From the NCBI GenBank assembly GCA_021442155.1, contig CM038214.1:137492040-137556039 (forward strand): a stretch of 64,000 bases of DNA, given 5' to 3'. Source of the stretch: Cymbidium sinense. Lineage: Eukaryota > Streptophyta > Magnoliopsida > Asparagales > Orchidaceae. A program made the translations under genes and the position numbers. The notes beneath the pieces were generated by a model that worked only from the letters and a program-made list of their open reading frames with translations, did no database searches and was not told the DNA's origin. Positions 26,702 through 38,352 of this stretch are shown here, one piece after another (position 1 is the stretch's first letter; each line of letters opens with the position of its first letter).

Positions 26702-26870
26702 TTGCTTATCTGGGCTCTCGGCGACGGCGGCAGATCTTCATGCATCACGCGTGAGGGGACAACTTGTCACCTCACAAAGCGGGCCGGGATTCACCCGGTT
26801 TTAAAATAGATAAAGATTTAAACGTGCCAATAATCTCGACCATCCATCTAAAATGCAGGATGGACGACTG
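26702..26870 (-). repeat. GC-rich palindrome patch in LTR C
   Basis: GTGAGGGGACAA (26751-26762) faces TTGTCACCTCAC (26764-26775) with one mismatch and almost no loop. CpG-rich flanks (GGCGACGGCGG, GCGGGCCGGG) lie around it. Homologous in place, not in sequence, to the patches in A, B and D. Confidence 0.65.
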
Positions 26871-27479
26871 AGATGAGACAAGTTCTTCCTTGAGGATCAA
26901 TGGAGATCGTCCATGATCCAAGGAGATTGAGCCTGATCTAGCATGGAATCATAAAAAACTCAACCTACACCATCTAAGCATGATTACCAACCTATCTAAT
27001 GGTTGATTTCTCATGCAATGAACATTTCTTTCACAATGGACCAACACCTATCAAGCTAAGTGGTCAAAAAATTACATACCTCGCCAGAGGTGATCACCGA
27101 TGCTCAAGCCTCATCGGAGGTGATCACTGGCACTCGAGCTCGATGAGGTAGCTTCGTCTGGTGGAGATGAAGGCCTGTTGAAAGTTTCAAGCCTTGGGGT
27201 TGAGTAGATCTCCTTTTGGACCAACACCACTTGCTACCCTTTGCAGCTTTGATCCAATTGCACTCTTCCTTGCTTTGGGAACTTGAGGGAATGCTTAGGT
27301 GCACTCGACTTGATCCCCTGAAGGACTTGGGAATTGAGATGAGATCCCCTATTTTCTAAGGAAGAAAACCAAGAAAGCTAAGATTTAAATCCCTCTTAGA
27401 AAGCTTAGGGATGCTCTCTGATGGCTACTAACTCTCTCTAGTGCTCAATCGAGTGTGAGTGAATTTTCATTGAATTATA

Positions 27480-27495
27480 GGGAGTATATCTCCCC
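27480..27495 (-). promoter_or_regulatory. Probable LTR C TATA-like core promoter
   Basis: GGGAGTATATCTCCCC; the inner GGGAGTATATCTCCC is almost a perfect palindrome around ATAT. It lies about 2.5 kb inside the LTR from its 5' end. Promoter role inferred from position and conservation. Confidence 0.4.
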
Positions 27496-27948
27496 ATGGT
27501 ATGACGCCAAGAATAGGCCATTTTGATCCAATTGACCAAATTAGGGAGGTTTTTTAGGTAGTTTTGAGTGTGCACATGGTTGGTTTGATCCCTTGAGTGG
27601 AATGCCAACCTCTCATGTGCATCAATTTGAGCTTAGGAGGGAATTTGAAAACTCAATTTTGCTCTAAGTGGTCGGGTTTGGTCTATGGGTCAAATGGGCT
27701 GACCCAAACCCATTGGGTTGGGTGCACCACTCATCACTAAGTCCCCTTGAGCTTTTAGGAAAGCCTTAAGTGATTGTAAAGAGGGTATGACCAAAATACC
27801 CATGGGCTAGGCCAAAATTTATTCTATGGCCTAGGGGTAAAATGGTCATTTTGCTATTTTCCAATTTGGGTATGTTTGGTATATTGAGAAAATAGGTTTG
27901 GCCAAGTTTCATTGGATTTGGAATCCATTTGATAGGGTTTGGCTCATG

Positions 27949-28760
27949 TTGACCCATTTTGGTCAAAATGGGTCAACTTGGGTCAAGTTGACCAATTGGT
28001 CAAATTGGGCAAAACTAAGGGTTGGTCAAGTTCATATGACCATTTGACATGTTTTGTTTCCTTTGGTTTGGTTCAATCTGGTATAGATTTAGTTTTGGCT
28101 CATATGACTTCATTTAGGTCAAATGGGTCAAGTTGACCTATTTGACCCATTTGACTTATGTGGGTAGGGGTTTAGGTTAGGTTAGTCATATGGATTGATA
28201 TCTTTGTTTCCAATCAATTTTGATTAAGTTCAATTTTAGCTCAACATGACCCCAGTCATGTTGGGTCATTGGGCTAGGTTGGGTCTAGTTGGCCAATTGC
28301 AGCTTTGCTCAAGTTTCACAAGTGATTTGGGATGGACTTGACCCATTGGTTTCAATCAATTTGGCTTAGATCAAGTTTTGACACATTTTAGCTCTTTAGG
28401 TCAAAATGGGACAACTTGGGTCAAGTTGGCCAATTGGGCTAGGTTAGGCTCAAATGTTGGCTTGGTCAAGTTCAAACATAGCTCATGAGTGAACTTAGAT
28501 CAATGGTTTTAACCAATTTGGCCTATGGTGGAATTTGGCTATGTAAGATTTTATTTTAGGTTAAGTGTTGACTTGGTCAACCCTTATGTTTGACTTGGTT
28601 GGACTCAATTTGATTGATTGATCATCCTATGATGATTGTTTATTATGATGAGAGGGATATATGAGTTTGGTTCAATCCAATTTGGTTAAGATCAAAAGTT
28701 GGCTCGTAAGGGTACTTTAGGTCACTTTGGGTCAAGTGAGCCTAAGTGATTCAAGTGGCT
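27949..28760 (-). promoter_or_regulatory. TTGAC/GTCAA-rich U3 region of LTR C
   Basis: Eight TTGAC or GTCAA cores fall within 100 bases (near 27949, 27962, 27972, 27982, 27988, 27999, 28025, 28044), and more follow to 28760. In LTR orientation this is roughly 450-1280 bases upstream of the TATA-like site. Matches the core recognised by WRKY factors; binding is not shown. Confidence 0.45.
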
Positions 28761-29120
28761 TGGTCAAAGCTTGATTTGAAGTTGATTGATATTGTATATG
28801 GACTTATGATTGAAATATAAATCCATTTACAAGTGGATTGAAGTCAAATGAATTTTGATCCATTTGAAAATTTCATATTCAAAGGAAGAATATGAAAGGG
28901 TCTTGGGTTTGATTTTTTATTTGGGTTTTGATTGAATGATTGGTGTCTGGATTTATATATGGCTCATGATTGTAGGATTGATTGAACCATGAGAGAAAAT
29001 CAAGAGTTTGGCTTGATTTGAAAGTGGTTTGGCTAAGTTCAAGATTTTAGTTTGAAAGGCTTAGATTTGATTTTGAATGGATTTGAGTTTAATTTTTGGA
29101 ATTGGTTTGATTGTTTGATT

Positions 29121-29560
29121 TATATTCCATTCATATATGTGAATATAAATGAGAATATAAATTGATCATGAGAAAAGTTCAAGAATTTGGAAGAGTTTAA
29201 TCATGATTTAGGTTAAATACATTGAAGGGAATTTAAAGGATTTAAGAGAATTTTTTATTTGAAATTTAATTTTTGGATTGGATTTGATTGATTTATATTT
29301 ATATTTCATTTATATATGAGAATATAAATGAGAATACAAATAAGTTTTGAGAAAATCCCAAGAATTTGAATAGGTTTGAGAGAAAAATTCCATGCTTGAA
29401 GTGATTTGATTAAGGTTTAGAGTTGTTTTGACTAAGTCCTTTAATGGTAAAATAAAGGACTTAAGAAAAATTTTCATGAATTGATTTGGAATTTTGAGTT
29501 TAGTTGGATTGATTTGAATTTATATTTCATTTATAAATGTGAATATAAATGAGAATATCA
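29121..29560 (-). repeat. About 180-220-base repeats with palindromes, LTR C
   Basis: Three units beginning near 29121, 29301 and 29520, each with TTTATATTYCATTYATA facing AATATAAATGAGAATA. Homologous to the four units in LTR A. Confidence 0.7.
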
Positions 29561-29980
29561 ATGGATCATGAGAAAATCTCAAATATTTGAATAGGTTTGA
29601 ATCATGATTTTGATTAAGTCGACTTAAGAAATTTGAACTTAGGAATTTTTGATGGATTTTGGTCATGGGTTTCAATCATGGATTTCAATCATGGAATTGA
29701 ATCATGGAATTGATTTGAGTTGAGAAAATCAAATAGAATTGATTTGGAGTTTGACTTGAAGGAAGGAAAGTGAGGAATTGTTTAGGCTAAGAGTAGGAAA
29801 TCTCCCTAACACCCCTAAGGCATAACCTATTTCTATAGCTAACTCTTCTAAGTCTCTAGGGCTAGGTTGGAGTGTCCACCTAATCACTATATGTATCTTA
29901 AGATTAAGGAACTCTAAAGTCTAAGAGAAGTCCTATGTCTAAGATGGAGAGGTTGAGAGCTCATTCTAAAAATGAGGTCA

Positions 29981-31763
29981 ACAAAGGGCACCCAATAGGT
30001 GTGGTGTGACTAACAAGGAACACCGTCCGTATTGGTGTTGGCCGAAACGATCAACAACAAGAGATCATAAGCACTGATAGAAACAATCTATCCTTAACCC
30101 AAGGAAAAGAAAGATTCCAGAACTTGGTGCAATGTGGCTCTACTTATGTCTAAGACATAAGAGAGAGGGAAGAAATCCATTAAGGGATAGAGTGTGAACC
30201 TTCCACTAGGGAAGCAGGTTCAAGTCATCTTCAAGGAGATGAGAGGTAGGATTTGCATTGAATCTCACTAAGGAGAGATCTCCATAGGGGGAGAGGGTTT
30301 AATTTGTTTTAATTTTGTTAGGTTTGAATTTTTAGGATGAACCCTGTTGGTTTGTGATGGGTTGTACTGAGTAGGAGCCATGGAGGCTAAGACCTAACTC
30401 AGATTTACCAATCCAAAGGGGTAGTCTACTAAGCACACAGTAGGACTAACCAGCCAAAGGGATGCCTTTCGGTATGTAGTAGCTGTACTAGGAAGAAAGC
30501 GTACTAGACTTACATCCTCCAAGTAAGGACCAGTTGCTGGGGTAATCTATTGGCATGATGACAGATTGAACTCAACCTAGGGCTGACTATTGAGTGAATG
30601 TCACTAGGGGACTTAGATCAACTCAAGGATAGTCAAAGATTGATTTCATTTTTCAATTTTGGTTATTTTGATTATGATGGATCACATAGGTTTGCGATGA
30701 ACCGCACTGAGTAGGGCCATGGAAGCCTATACCTAACTCAGATTTACCAATTCAAAGGGAGTAGTCTACTAACCACAAGATATGACTATCCAACCAGGGA
30801 GAAATGCCTTTTGGTATATAATGATCAAGTCTTAAGAAGAAAGTACGGGGACTCATATCTTCTAGAAATAGGGAACCATTAGGATGATCAGTTGCTTTGG
30901 GCAATAAATCACACCCGAGCTAGGGTTGACTATTGAGTGAATGCCACTGGGGGACTTAGATCAACTCAAGAATAATCAAGGATTAATATTCATTTTTAGA
31001 TTTATTTGTTTGATGGATTACGTTGGTTTGCGATGAATCAAACTGAGAAGGAGCTTATAGAGGCCCAGTCTTATCTCAAATTTATTGAACTAAAGGGAGT
31101 AGCTTCCCGACCGATGGGAGAACTATCCAACCAAAGGAGTGCATTTCAGTTTATAATGATCAATTGAAGGGAAGAAAGCTCGGGGTCTCACATCTTCCAC
31201 TAGAAAAGATCATTGGGGTGATTGGCTGCTTTGGGCAACAAATTGAACGACCTGAGTCGATTTCATAATCATGAATGAATGCATCATAGTCTTATATCTT
31301 TCAAAGTAATGACTGTCGGGATAACCTGCTTGTGGAAAAATAGATTGAAACTGACCTAATGGCGACTACGGAGTGAGTACCAACCTAAGGATTTATCTCA
31401 ACTAAAGTAGTCAGGCAATTCCTATAGGGAGTTCTGCTGACACTGCCCTAAAGATAGGATGTCTGCTTGGGAGAAGGGTCCTTTTGGGGGCTTGAATTCT
31501 TAATCCACAAGCAAATTAATTTTTTTTGTTCTTTTTGGTTTTAGTTTGGTTAATTTTAGTTGTTTATCATGGACCCTATTAGTTTGTGAGGGATCATACT
31601 GAGAAGGAGCTTATATCAACCTAGACATATCTCAGATTTACTGAACCAAGGAAGAATCCATGCATCTGCTGAAAAAATTCTCCAACCACAGGGGTGGCTA
31701 CATGGAAAAGGGAACTGTCCAATCCAAAGGTAATCTAGGTAGTGTCTAAAAAGATTTGTGTTT
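29981..31763 (-). repeat. 3' untranslated internal region with 320-550-base tandem units
   Basis: Begins ACAAAGGGCA beside the LTR C start, as in element B. Units start near 30345, 30677, 31012 and 31568. Each begins with a variant of GGTTTGTGATGGGTTGTACT, then a TACTGAGTAGGAGCC phrase and a GACTTAGATCAACTCAA phrase. The last unit breaks off at about 31763, where an oppositely oriented LTR end begins, so pol is missing on this side. No gene seen. Confidence 0.65.
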
Positions 31764-32230
31764 ATTTTGATCAATCCCATTGGATCTTCAAACATGAACT
31801 AATCGACTGATTATCCTTCCTATTAAAATCTTCAAAGACAATGATCATTTACCTTAATTGAGAGTTTTTCTAAGTAATCTCCATTTCTTAGGATGTAATT
31901 AACTATGGGGGCTTTCCCCTATAGGAAATTTAATGAACCCAGTTTAAAATAAATATTTTTTTACTTTTCTATGTAAAGTAGGGGAAGAATCTCTGGTACA
32001 TATGCAGACCCATCGTCCTTAGGAGTACATATTGAGGTGATTAGGTTCATTAAAGGGTAGTGATTTCTGTCTTTTGAGATAGTACACTATTTCCTTGATG
32101 ACGTACTCGATCACCTGAATAAGTACATCTACGGATCTGCGTGACATCCTAAAAAGATGAATTTTTATAGTCTTGTCTTTCTTTTCTCACTATAGATTTA
32201 AAAGGCGACTCCTATAGGAATTTTTCTACA
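31764..32230 (+). mobile_element. 3' end of a plus-strand LTR (element 2)
   Basis: The last 467 bases of the LTR family in plus orientation, ending CTACA at 32230, twelve bases before the primer site. It closely matches the reverse complement of 2436-2870 (about one mismatch in the first 100 bases), more closely than LTRs B or C. The upstream 7 kb of this LTR is absent. Confidence 0.8.
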
Positions 32231-32242
32231 AACTGATTTTTC

Positions 32243-32260
32243 TGGCGACTCCACTGGGGA
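32243..32260 (+). other. Primer-binding site for tRNA-Arg
   Basis: TGGCGACTCCACTGGGGA is complementary to the 3' end of a plant tRNA-Arg (recalled acceptor end CCCCAGTGGAGTCGCCA). Reverse transcription would start here. tRNA-Arg priming is known for Ogre-type Ty3/gypsy elements and sets the orientation of element 2 as plus. The related sites at 52998 and 2417 are decayed. Confidence 0.85.
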
Positions 32261-34221
32261 TGGTTCCTCTCTCCATCTTTGGTAAATGATCGTTGACTTT
32301 GAGTATCAATAGTGGGTTTATACTTTGGTATGAATCCGAGACTATCCTTCTTTTCATTGGCACTTAATTTCTTCCATTCCTAAGTTGAGTTAGCCAACAT
32401 CTTTAGTACTGCATTCCTTGTGGATCTTAAAACTCCCATTGGGTTCTCCAATGGGAGAAATGAAAAGATCTAAATAAAAATATAACATTTTAAAGACTTC
32501 CTCATTATCATTTTTATGATAAGGAAAGGTTCATCCTAAAATAATAAAGATAAAATAAATCTTCCATAAGAACTTTCCTTTTAAAAGCACCTTTTCAAAA
32601 ATGCACTTAATAAAATATTTTTCACAAAGTTTTATCACCCTCATTTAATAATTCTTATAATTATTACATGTAGGGATTTTCAAAAATAAAACTAACAACA
32701 TTTTCCAAAAGCACAAATGAATATCTGTTTTCAATTCACTTTGATGAAGATTTTATTTTTCAAAATAAAATGAATAATCATCTTTCTAAAAATCAAAATC
32801 AAAGTCATAAAGTTTTCAAATACACACATGAACATCTTCATTTAATATACTCAAATTTATTAAATGAAGATTTCATTCCCAACTAAAATAAACATCATTT
32901 GGGAAATCCTACTTAAAGATATCTCACATATGATTAAGTTAGAATTCCTCTCTTTCAAAAAGCAATAATCACACATAAAATAAAAATCTCACATTTCAAA
33001 AATAAGATTGACCTCCATTTTACATACCCAAATTTGTTGAATGGAAGACCTCTTTTCAAAAAATTAAAACTTAAACCATCATATTTCAATATTCTAAACA
33101 CATTTTAGAATTTCATTTAACATACCCAAATTTGTCAAAAGAAGTCTCCAAGTCAAAAATTCAAAATTCAAAACACTTTTGGATTTAACATACCCAAATT
33201 TTTAAGTGAAGTTTCCAAATCCAAAATCAAAATTCTTCAAACACATTTTGGAACTTCATTTAGCATACGCAAATCTGCTAAGTGAAGTTTCCAAATTCAA
33301 AACCAAAAATCAACAATCATATTACAAAATTTTAAACATATTTTGGAACTTCATTTAGCATACTCAAATTTGCTAAGTGTAATTTCCAAATCCAAAATCA
33401 AAAATCAACAATCATATTTCAAATTTTTTAAAACATATTTTGGAACTTCATTTAGCGTACTCAAATTTGCTAAGTGAAGTTTTTAAATTCAAAATCAAAA
33501 AATCAATAATCAAAATTTTTCAAAACAAATTTTGGAACTTCATTTAGCATACTCAAATTTGCTAAGTGAAGTTTGCAAATCCAAAATCAAAAAACAATAA
33601 TCATACTTCAAATTTAAAAAACACATTTTGGAACTTCATTTAGCATAATCAAATTTGCTAAGTGAAGTTTCCAAATCCAAAATCAAAAATCAACGATCAT
33701 ATTTCAAATTATTCTAAAAACATTTTGGAACTTCATTTAACATACCCAAATTTGTTAAGTAAAGTTTCCAAATCCAAAATTCAAAAAATTTTCAAACAAC
33801 ATTTTGGAATTTTACTTAACATACCCAAATTTGTTAAGTGAAGTCTCCAAATTCAAAATCCAAAATTTTTTAAAACATATTTGGGACTTTATTTAGCATA
33901 CTAAAATTTGTTAAGTGAAGTCTCTAAATTTGAAATCCAAAAAATTTCAAAACACATTTTGGAACTTCATTTAACATACTCAAATTTATTAACTGAAGTC
34001 TCCAAATTCAAATTCCAAAATTTTTCTAAACACATTTAGAACTTCATTTAACATACCCAAATTTGTTAAGTGAAATTTCCAAATCCAAAATCAAAAAAAA
34101 AAAATTTAAACAATATTTTGGAATTTATAGAGATAGAAATATGATACAAATTCATTTCTCATTGCAGATTATTACAGTCGCTGCAGTAGCAGTTCAATTT
34201 CAGTCTCGTATAGTTGCTGAA
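32261..34221 (+). repeat. Retrotransposon leader with hairpin array (element 2)
   Basis: About 0.55 kb of plain leader, then about fifteen hairpin units from 32834 to 34110, then a short stretch to the gag ATG. The unit at 32834-32871 is perfect: ATCTTCATTTAATA, 10-base loop TACTCAAATT, TATTAAATGAAGAT. Later units read GGAACTTCATTTAGCA, loop, TGCTAAGTGAAGTTTCC, near 33250, 33345, 33440, 33536 and 33632; those after 33720 use TTTAACA/TGTTAAG. Spacing is 70-100 bases. Confidence 0.8.
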
Positions 34222-34281
34222 ATGGCCGGTTCTCAGGAGTTTGTTTTTACTTTCCCCCATGGTATGGATCTGGCTTTAGAT
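34222..34281 (+). pseudogene. gag: gag start of element 2, interrupted by hAT
   Basis: ATG at 34222 begins MAGSQEFVFTFPHGMDLALD, the family's conserved gag start. It is cut after 20 codons by the hAT insertion and resumes in frame-like register at 40025 with TLDQVTPDHTHLIHIGGDLR. This is the 5' half of the gag described at 40033. Confidence 0.75.
34274..34281 (+). repeat. 8-base target site duplication, left copy
   Basis: CTTTAGAT, repeated at 40025-40032. Eight bases is the usual duplication length for hAT transposons. The sequence is part of the gag codons for the family's LALD segment, so the pre-insertion site can be recognised. Confidence 0.75.
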
Positions 34282-34369
34282 TAGTGTAAGCAGCTTGAGC
34301 GAGTGAGGTGTTGTTGTTCGTCATTTATTTATTTATTTTGTTGTTCGAAATTAGCTCATGTTCGAAATA

Positions 34370-34455
34370 ACTCGTTTATAGAGTGATCATGTTCGGCTCG
34401 AAAAATTGTTCGTGTTCATTTTAGGCTCATGTTCGGCTCAAAATTGGCTCGATTT
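34370..34455. repeat. hAT left subterminal repeats
   Basis: Clustered GTTCGGCTC and TTGTTCGTGTTC motifs on the plus strand. The same words recur in both directions at the right end. In known hAT elements such clusters are transposase binding sites. Confidence 0.6.
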
Positions 34456-35496
34456 TATATTTTAATAATAAATTTTTTTCTTAATTTTCATTTAAAATTA
34501 AAAAATTTGAAAAAGTTAAAAAATATTTATTTAATTGAATATTATATAGTAAAAAAATTGAGTAATATTGACAAAAATTGAAACTAAAAGATATGCAAAA
34601 TAGCGACATACAATCAAAAAAAAAATTTTACAATAAAAATAATTAAGTAATATTAGCAAAAATTTAGTAAAAATTTATTTAATTGAAACTAAAAGATATA
34701 CAATTACAATCAGAAATATTTATTTTTACTGAAAATTGAATACAGTTTAAACTGCTAACTCATATTATTACAATTTATAAATTTATAACTTATTAGAATA
34801 AATTCAACATAAAAATTTACATGATCATATACAAGTAACAATTTGATTCAATAAAAGCTAACAAAATAGTGATATTACAATTTCCAAATTCTAATTTTCC
34901 ATCCATAGCTTCAATCCTTCAAGTCTTCAAGCTTTCAGGACTCTAACCAACCTTAAATCTTCAAAATAATAATATGCACTTCATGTAAACAAAATTAACA
35001 AGAAAATATGAAATAAATATTATGAATGGGCTCAAAAAATTAAAATAAATAATCATTGATCCAAAAGTTTTGTATGTGAATTTAAAACTTTCAAAAAATT
35101 GACAAAATGAAAGATTAATAATAGTAAGTGTAGGAAAAAAAAATTAAAATGAACATTGAATAAACTAAAATTAGAATGAGTCGGTAGGAGAAAAATGTTA
35201 AAATTTTTTTGTACATGATATAACAACAAAGAAAAATCACAAAAAATTAAATTGAATGTTTGAAAATACATACAGCCAACCATCATGCTAAGTTGCATCT
35301 CATACATCTATTTAGTTTTCCATCATAGCCCATTAATATGTAATATCACAAGCGACATGAGTAAGTGTAGCATCTGTTGATATTACCATTTTAACTCTTA
35401 AGAATTAAGAATAAGCAAAACAATAGGCTATAAAGCATCAGAAGATAAACCAAGCCAAGACAGAACCAAGCCACCTCTAATTACAAAAGCAAAGAA

Positions 35497-35900
35497 AAAT
35501 GTCAACCAATGACCCAATAGAAAACATCCTAGAGCACAACAGTATTCATCAAGCCAAGAAAGAAAATATAAAGCCAACCAACAGCCCCCCCAAAAGTCAT
35601 CCTTACAGATATCAGCCAAGACATAGTCACAGAAACCAAAGCCGAAGACAGAAACTAAGCCAGAATCACCCAAGACAGTAGCCCACCAATTCCATAATGT
35701 CAGCTAACCAGGCTACCAGCAGCGCCCCAATTATAAAGCCAGCAAAAATGTCAACCAACGACCCAACAGGAAACATCCTAGAGCACACAACAGTAATCAT
35801 CAAGGCAAGAAAGAAAAGATAAAGCCAACCAGCATCCCCGCTCCCCAAATTACAGAGCCAGCCAAAATGTCAACCAACAGGAAACAGGAAAGAGCACACA
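35497..35900. repeat. Tandem duplication inside hAT (about 250 and 118 bases apart)
   Basis: AATGTCAACCAAYGACCCAA begins near 35498 and 35748, with a shortened copy near 35866. Each copy continues with a CATCCTAGAGCACA-like phrase. These are non-coding repeats. Confidence 0.65.
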
Positions 35901-36005
35901 ACAATGTCACAAAATAATCTCAAATAAGGTAGCCAACTATTAAGATGCCAAAAAATAATCCCAAACTGAACTGCTGAAACATAAACATAATTACAACAGC
36001 CAACT

Positions 36006-36112
36006 ATAGTCCAAATTAAATAGCACAAATGTATGTCCAAATTAAATAGCACAACTATAAGTCCAAATTAAACAACACAAATATAAGTCCAAATTAAATA
36101 GCATAAATGAAA
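36006..36112. repeat. Four copies of a 26-27-base repeat
   Basis: GTCCAAATTAAATAGCACAA repeated four times with small changes, just downstream of the transposase 3' end. A minisatellite internal to the hAT element. Confidence 0.75.
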
Positions 36113-36216
36113 ATTATATTGGAAAGAGTAAATGTGAGATGATATATTGGTGTTTAGTACCCTTCTCCATTGCTAAACATTTTCTGGAAGTTTCACATAA
36201 AAATTCTCCTCCTCCA

Positions 36217-38352
36217 TTAACTCTTACTGAAATAAAAGTAGATAATGAGAGAATGAAATTTATCAGATATATTAAATAGATTGCTTTTACGTTGGAAAAG
36301 TATCAAAGGATTTTTTATGTTGGACTGAACACCTCTAATCCAACTAGTCATACAAACAAGTGCATTGACTTTTTTGGAGATAAAGAGCTCCTGTAATCAT
36401 CAAGAACTCTACCACCATCACTAAATGCAGATTCGGATGCAACAGTAGCTATGGAAATTATTAAAACATCCTTAGCCATTTTGGATAAAATTGGATACTT
36501 GAGAGTACTCATCTTCCACCATTCGAGAACATCAAATAACTCATTATTGCACAAGTATAATCCCTCCTCCAAATAAGGTTGCAAATCAGATTTTGATGGC
36601 TGAATAGAACCAGAAGAAACATTAAAAATCAGCAAATCCTAACAGACAATCAAAATTTGATGCAAAGGGCACATCAACTGCTAGTTTTGAAGACCCACTA
36701 GAAATTAAAGAGCTTAAAGTACTACTATCTACTGAATATTGATTGTAGATTTCCCTGATAATATCCTCAACACTCTTAATCTTGGATTCTACCTCAAAAC
36801 TAGAGTATATTTTAGGAAATTTGAATGTAATGAATTTCATTTTTAAACGTGGATCAAGCACAACAGCCACTGACATGAGTAAATTGTATTCTCCCCAGTA
36901 TTTGTCAAATTTAATTTTCATAACAGCTGCCATTTGCTGGATGAACTCATCTGATGAATTGCATTCTTCAATAAGTAGTTTTTTACATGCATGACATTAG
37001 GTAGAAACATATTTGTAGTTGGATAAGAAGAATTTGAAATCATTGTTGTCACATTATGAAAAACACAAAGAAACCTTCTAATGTGCTCATAATTATACCA
37101 CTCAATTTCAGAAGGCAACCACTTATAGTTGGAATCTCGAGCTGCATAATGAACAAACACATTGCGGTAAATAAAAGCAGACTCAAGCATTAAGTAAGTG
37201 GAGTTCCATCTTGTAGGAACATCAGTGCATAATCCCTTTGAAGTGGGGATCCCTAACTGCTTTTCCACTTCAACCAACTTATGTAACCGTGAAGGAGACT
37301 TTTTAAGGTATTTTATTGTCTCCCTGATCTTATGTGTTATCTGTTGTACCTCTTTCAAACCATCTTGAACCATTATATTCAAGATGTGAGCACAACATCT
37401 AACATGAAAGAAATGACCCTGAAAATGTAACTTTCCTCTAGACTGAAAATAAATTTTTAAAGCATTTACAGCAACATCATTATTACTAGCATTATCTAAT
37501 ATAATAGTAGACACCTTGTCCTGCAAATTTCAATCTATTAAACAATCACATATTGCATCACGATAAATTGGTGTGGAGGATCAAGCTCAACAAAGTTGAT
37601 GATTCACTTATGCAGTTGCCAAGAATCATCAATATAGTGAATTGTTAAGCACATATAGCCCATTGTTTGATTTGAAGTCCAACAATCAGATGTCAAAAAA
37701 ACTTTATGAATGCTCTTAAGAAATGTTTTTAATCTCTCTTTTTCCATTTCATATACTTTCATGCAATCACTCCTAATAGTGTTTCTAGACACCCTCTCAT
37801 AATTGGGATTCAACACCTTCAACAGAATATTAAACCACATATGCTCAACAATCATAAATGGATACTCATGCATAATTATCATCTTTGCAATTATTTCTCT
37901 TATCTGAAGATGATCATAATTTATGGGATCATGGAATAATGGAATCTCAATTTTCGAATTGGCATCAAAATGCAAATTTTTTTTCTTGCCTTTTGTCTGC
38001 CAATTCAACAACTTGTTTATTCTTGGCCTTGATTTTGTCACATTCTTTCACATGTCTTAAGAATTGTGAAGTTTTGCCATTTTTGGATTTATGGAATTTC
38101 TTGCGATAACATATGCATTGTAAAGAGGGTATAGTCTCTCCCTTAAATAGTGAAGTGGTTTCTATAAAATACTCCCATACTGAAGATCTTTTCTTTCTAC
38201 CTTTCCTAGATAAAACTTCTCCACTAGTAGTCTCAAGTACATTTGCCTCTGACTCAACATATTGTGAAGAAATGATTGGAATTTCCACATTCAGCTCTTA
38301 CAACTATATCATAACCATGTGATGCAGACTGAGAATGATCCACATTAGACAT
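36217..38352 (-). pseudogene. hAT transposase with BED finger (RICESLEEPER-like), broken
   Basis: Read from ATG 38352 (MSNVDHSQSASHGYDIVV). Domains in order: a BED zinc finger at about 38220-38000 (CICYRKKFHKSK, then HVKEC); the RNase H-like core with TSDCWTSNQTMGYMCLTIHY (near 37665) and ILDNASNNDVAVN (near 37490), which supply the expected acidic residues; the hAT RNase-H-fold segment LMSVAVVLDPRLKMKF (near 36860); and the C-terminal dimerisation domain with YPILSKMAKDVLIISIATVA, then SESAFSDGGRVL (36520-36380). It would cut and paste the element as a dimer. Breaks: a frameshift near 38290, one near 38000, a TGA in place of tryptophan near 37530, shifts near 36925 and 36630, and one in an A run near 36374, after which NALVCMTSWIRG continues in the next frame. 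So it cannot act alone. Confidence 0.9.

Larger units (their letters stand above)
22243..29980 (-). mobile_element. LTR C, complete giant Ty3/gypsy LTR
   Basis: 7738 bases in minus orientation, starting TGACCTCATTTTTAGAATGA at 29980 and ending CCACA at 22243. It is the only LTR here with both expected ends besides D. It has the TATA-like palindrome (27480-27495), W-box-like block (27949-28760), three 176-base repeats (29121-29560) and a GC palindrome (26751-26775). At its left it abuts integrase directly; at its right the 3' untranslated region follows. So it serves as upstream LTR for the left element remnant and downstream LTR for the right one. No gene is seen; 22550-26700 and 28800-29100 are plain AT-rich LTR sequence. 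Confidence 0.85.

Noticed and set aside
22243..29980. 5-base target duplication around LTR C as a solo LTR
   Set aside because: Both flanks are internal element sequence (integrase and 3' untranslated region), so it is not a solo LTR.
32243..32260. Part of a tRNA-Arg gene
   Set aside because: Only the 18 bases complementary to the tRNA 3' end are present, with no cloverleaf; it is a primer-binding site.
35428..36052. Hydrophobic minus-strand frames within hAT as membrane proteins
   Set aside because: They are read from tandemly repeated non-coding DNA; the opposite strand is Pro/Asn-rich by composition and no family is recognised.
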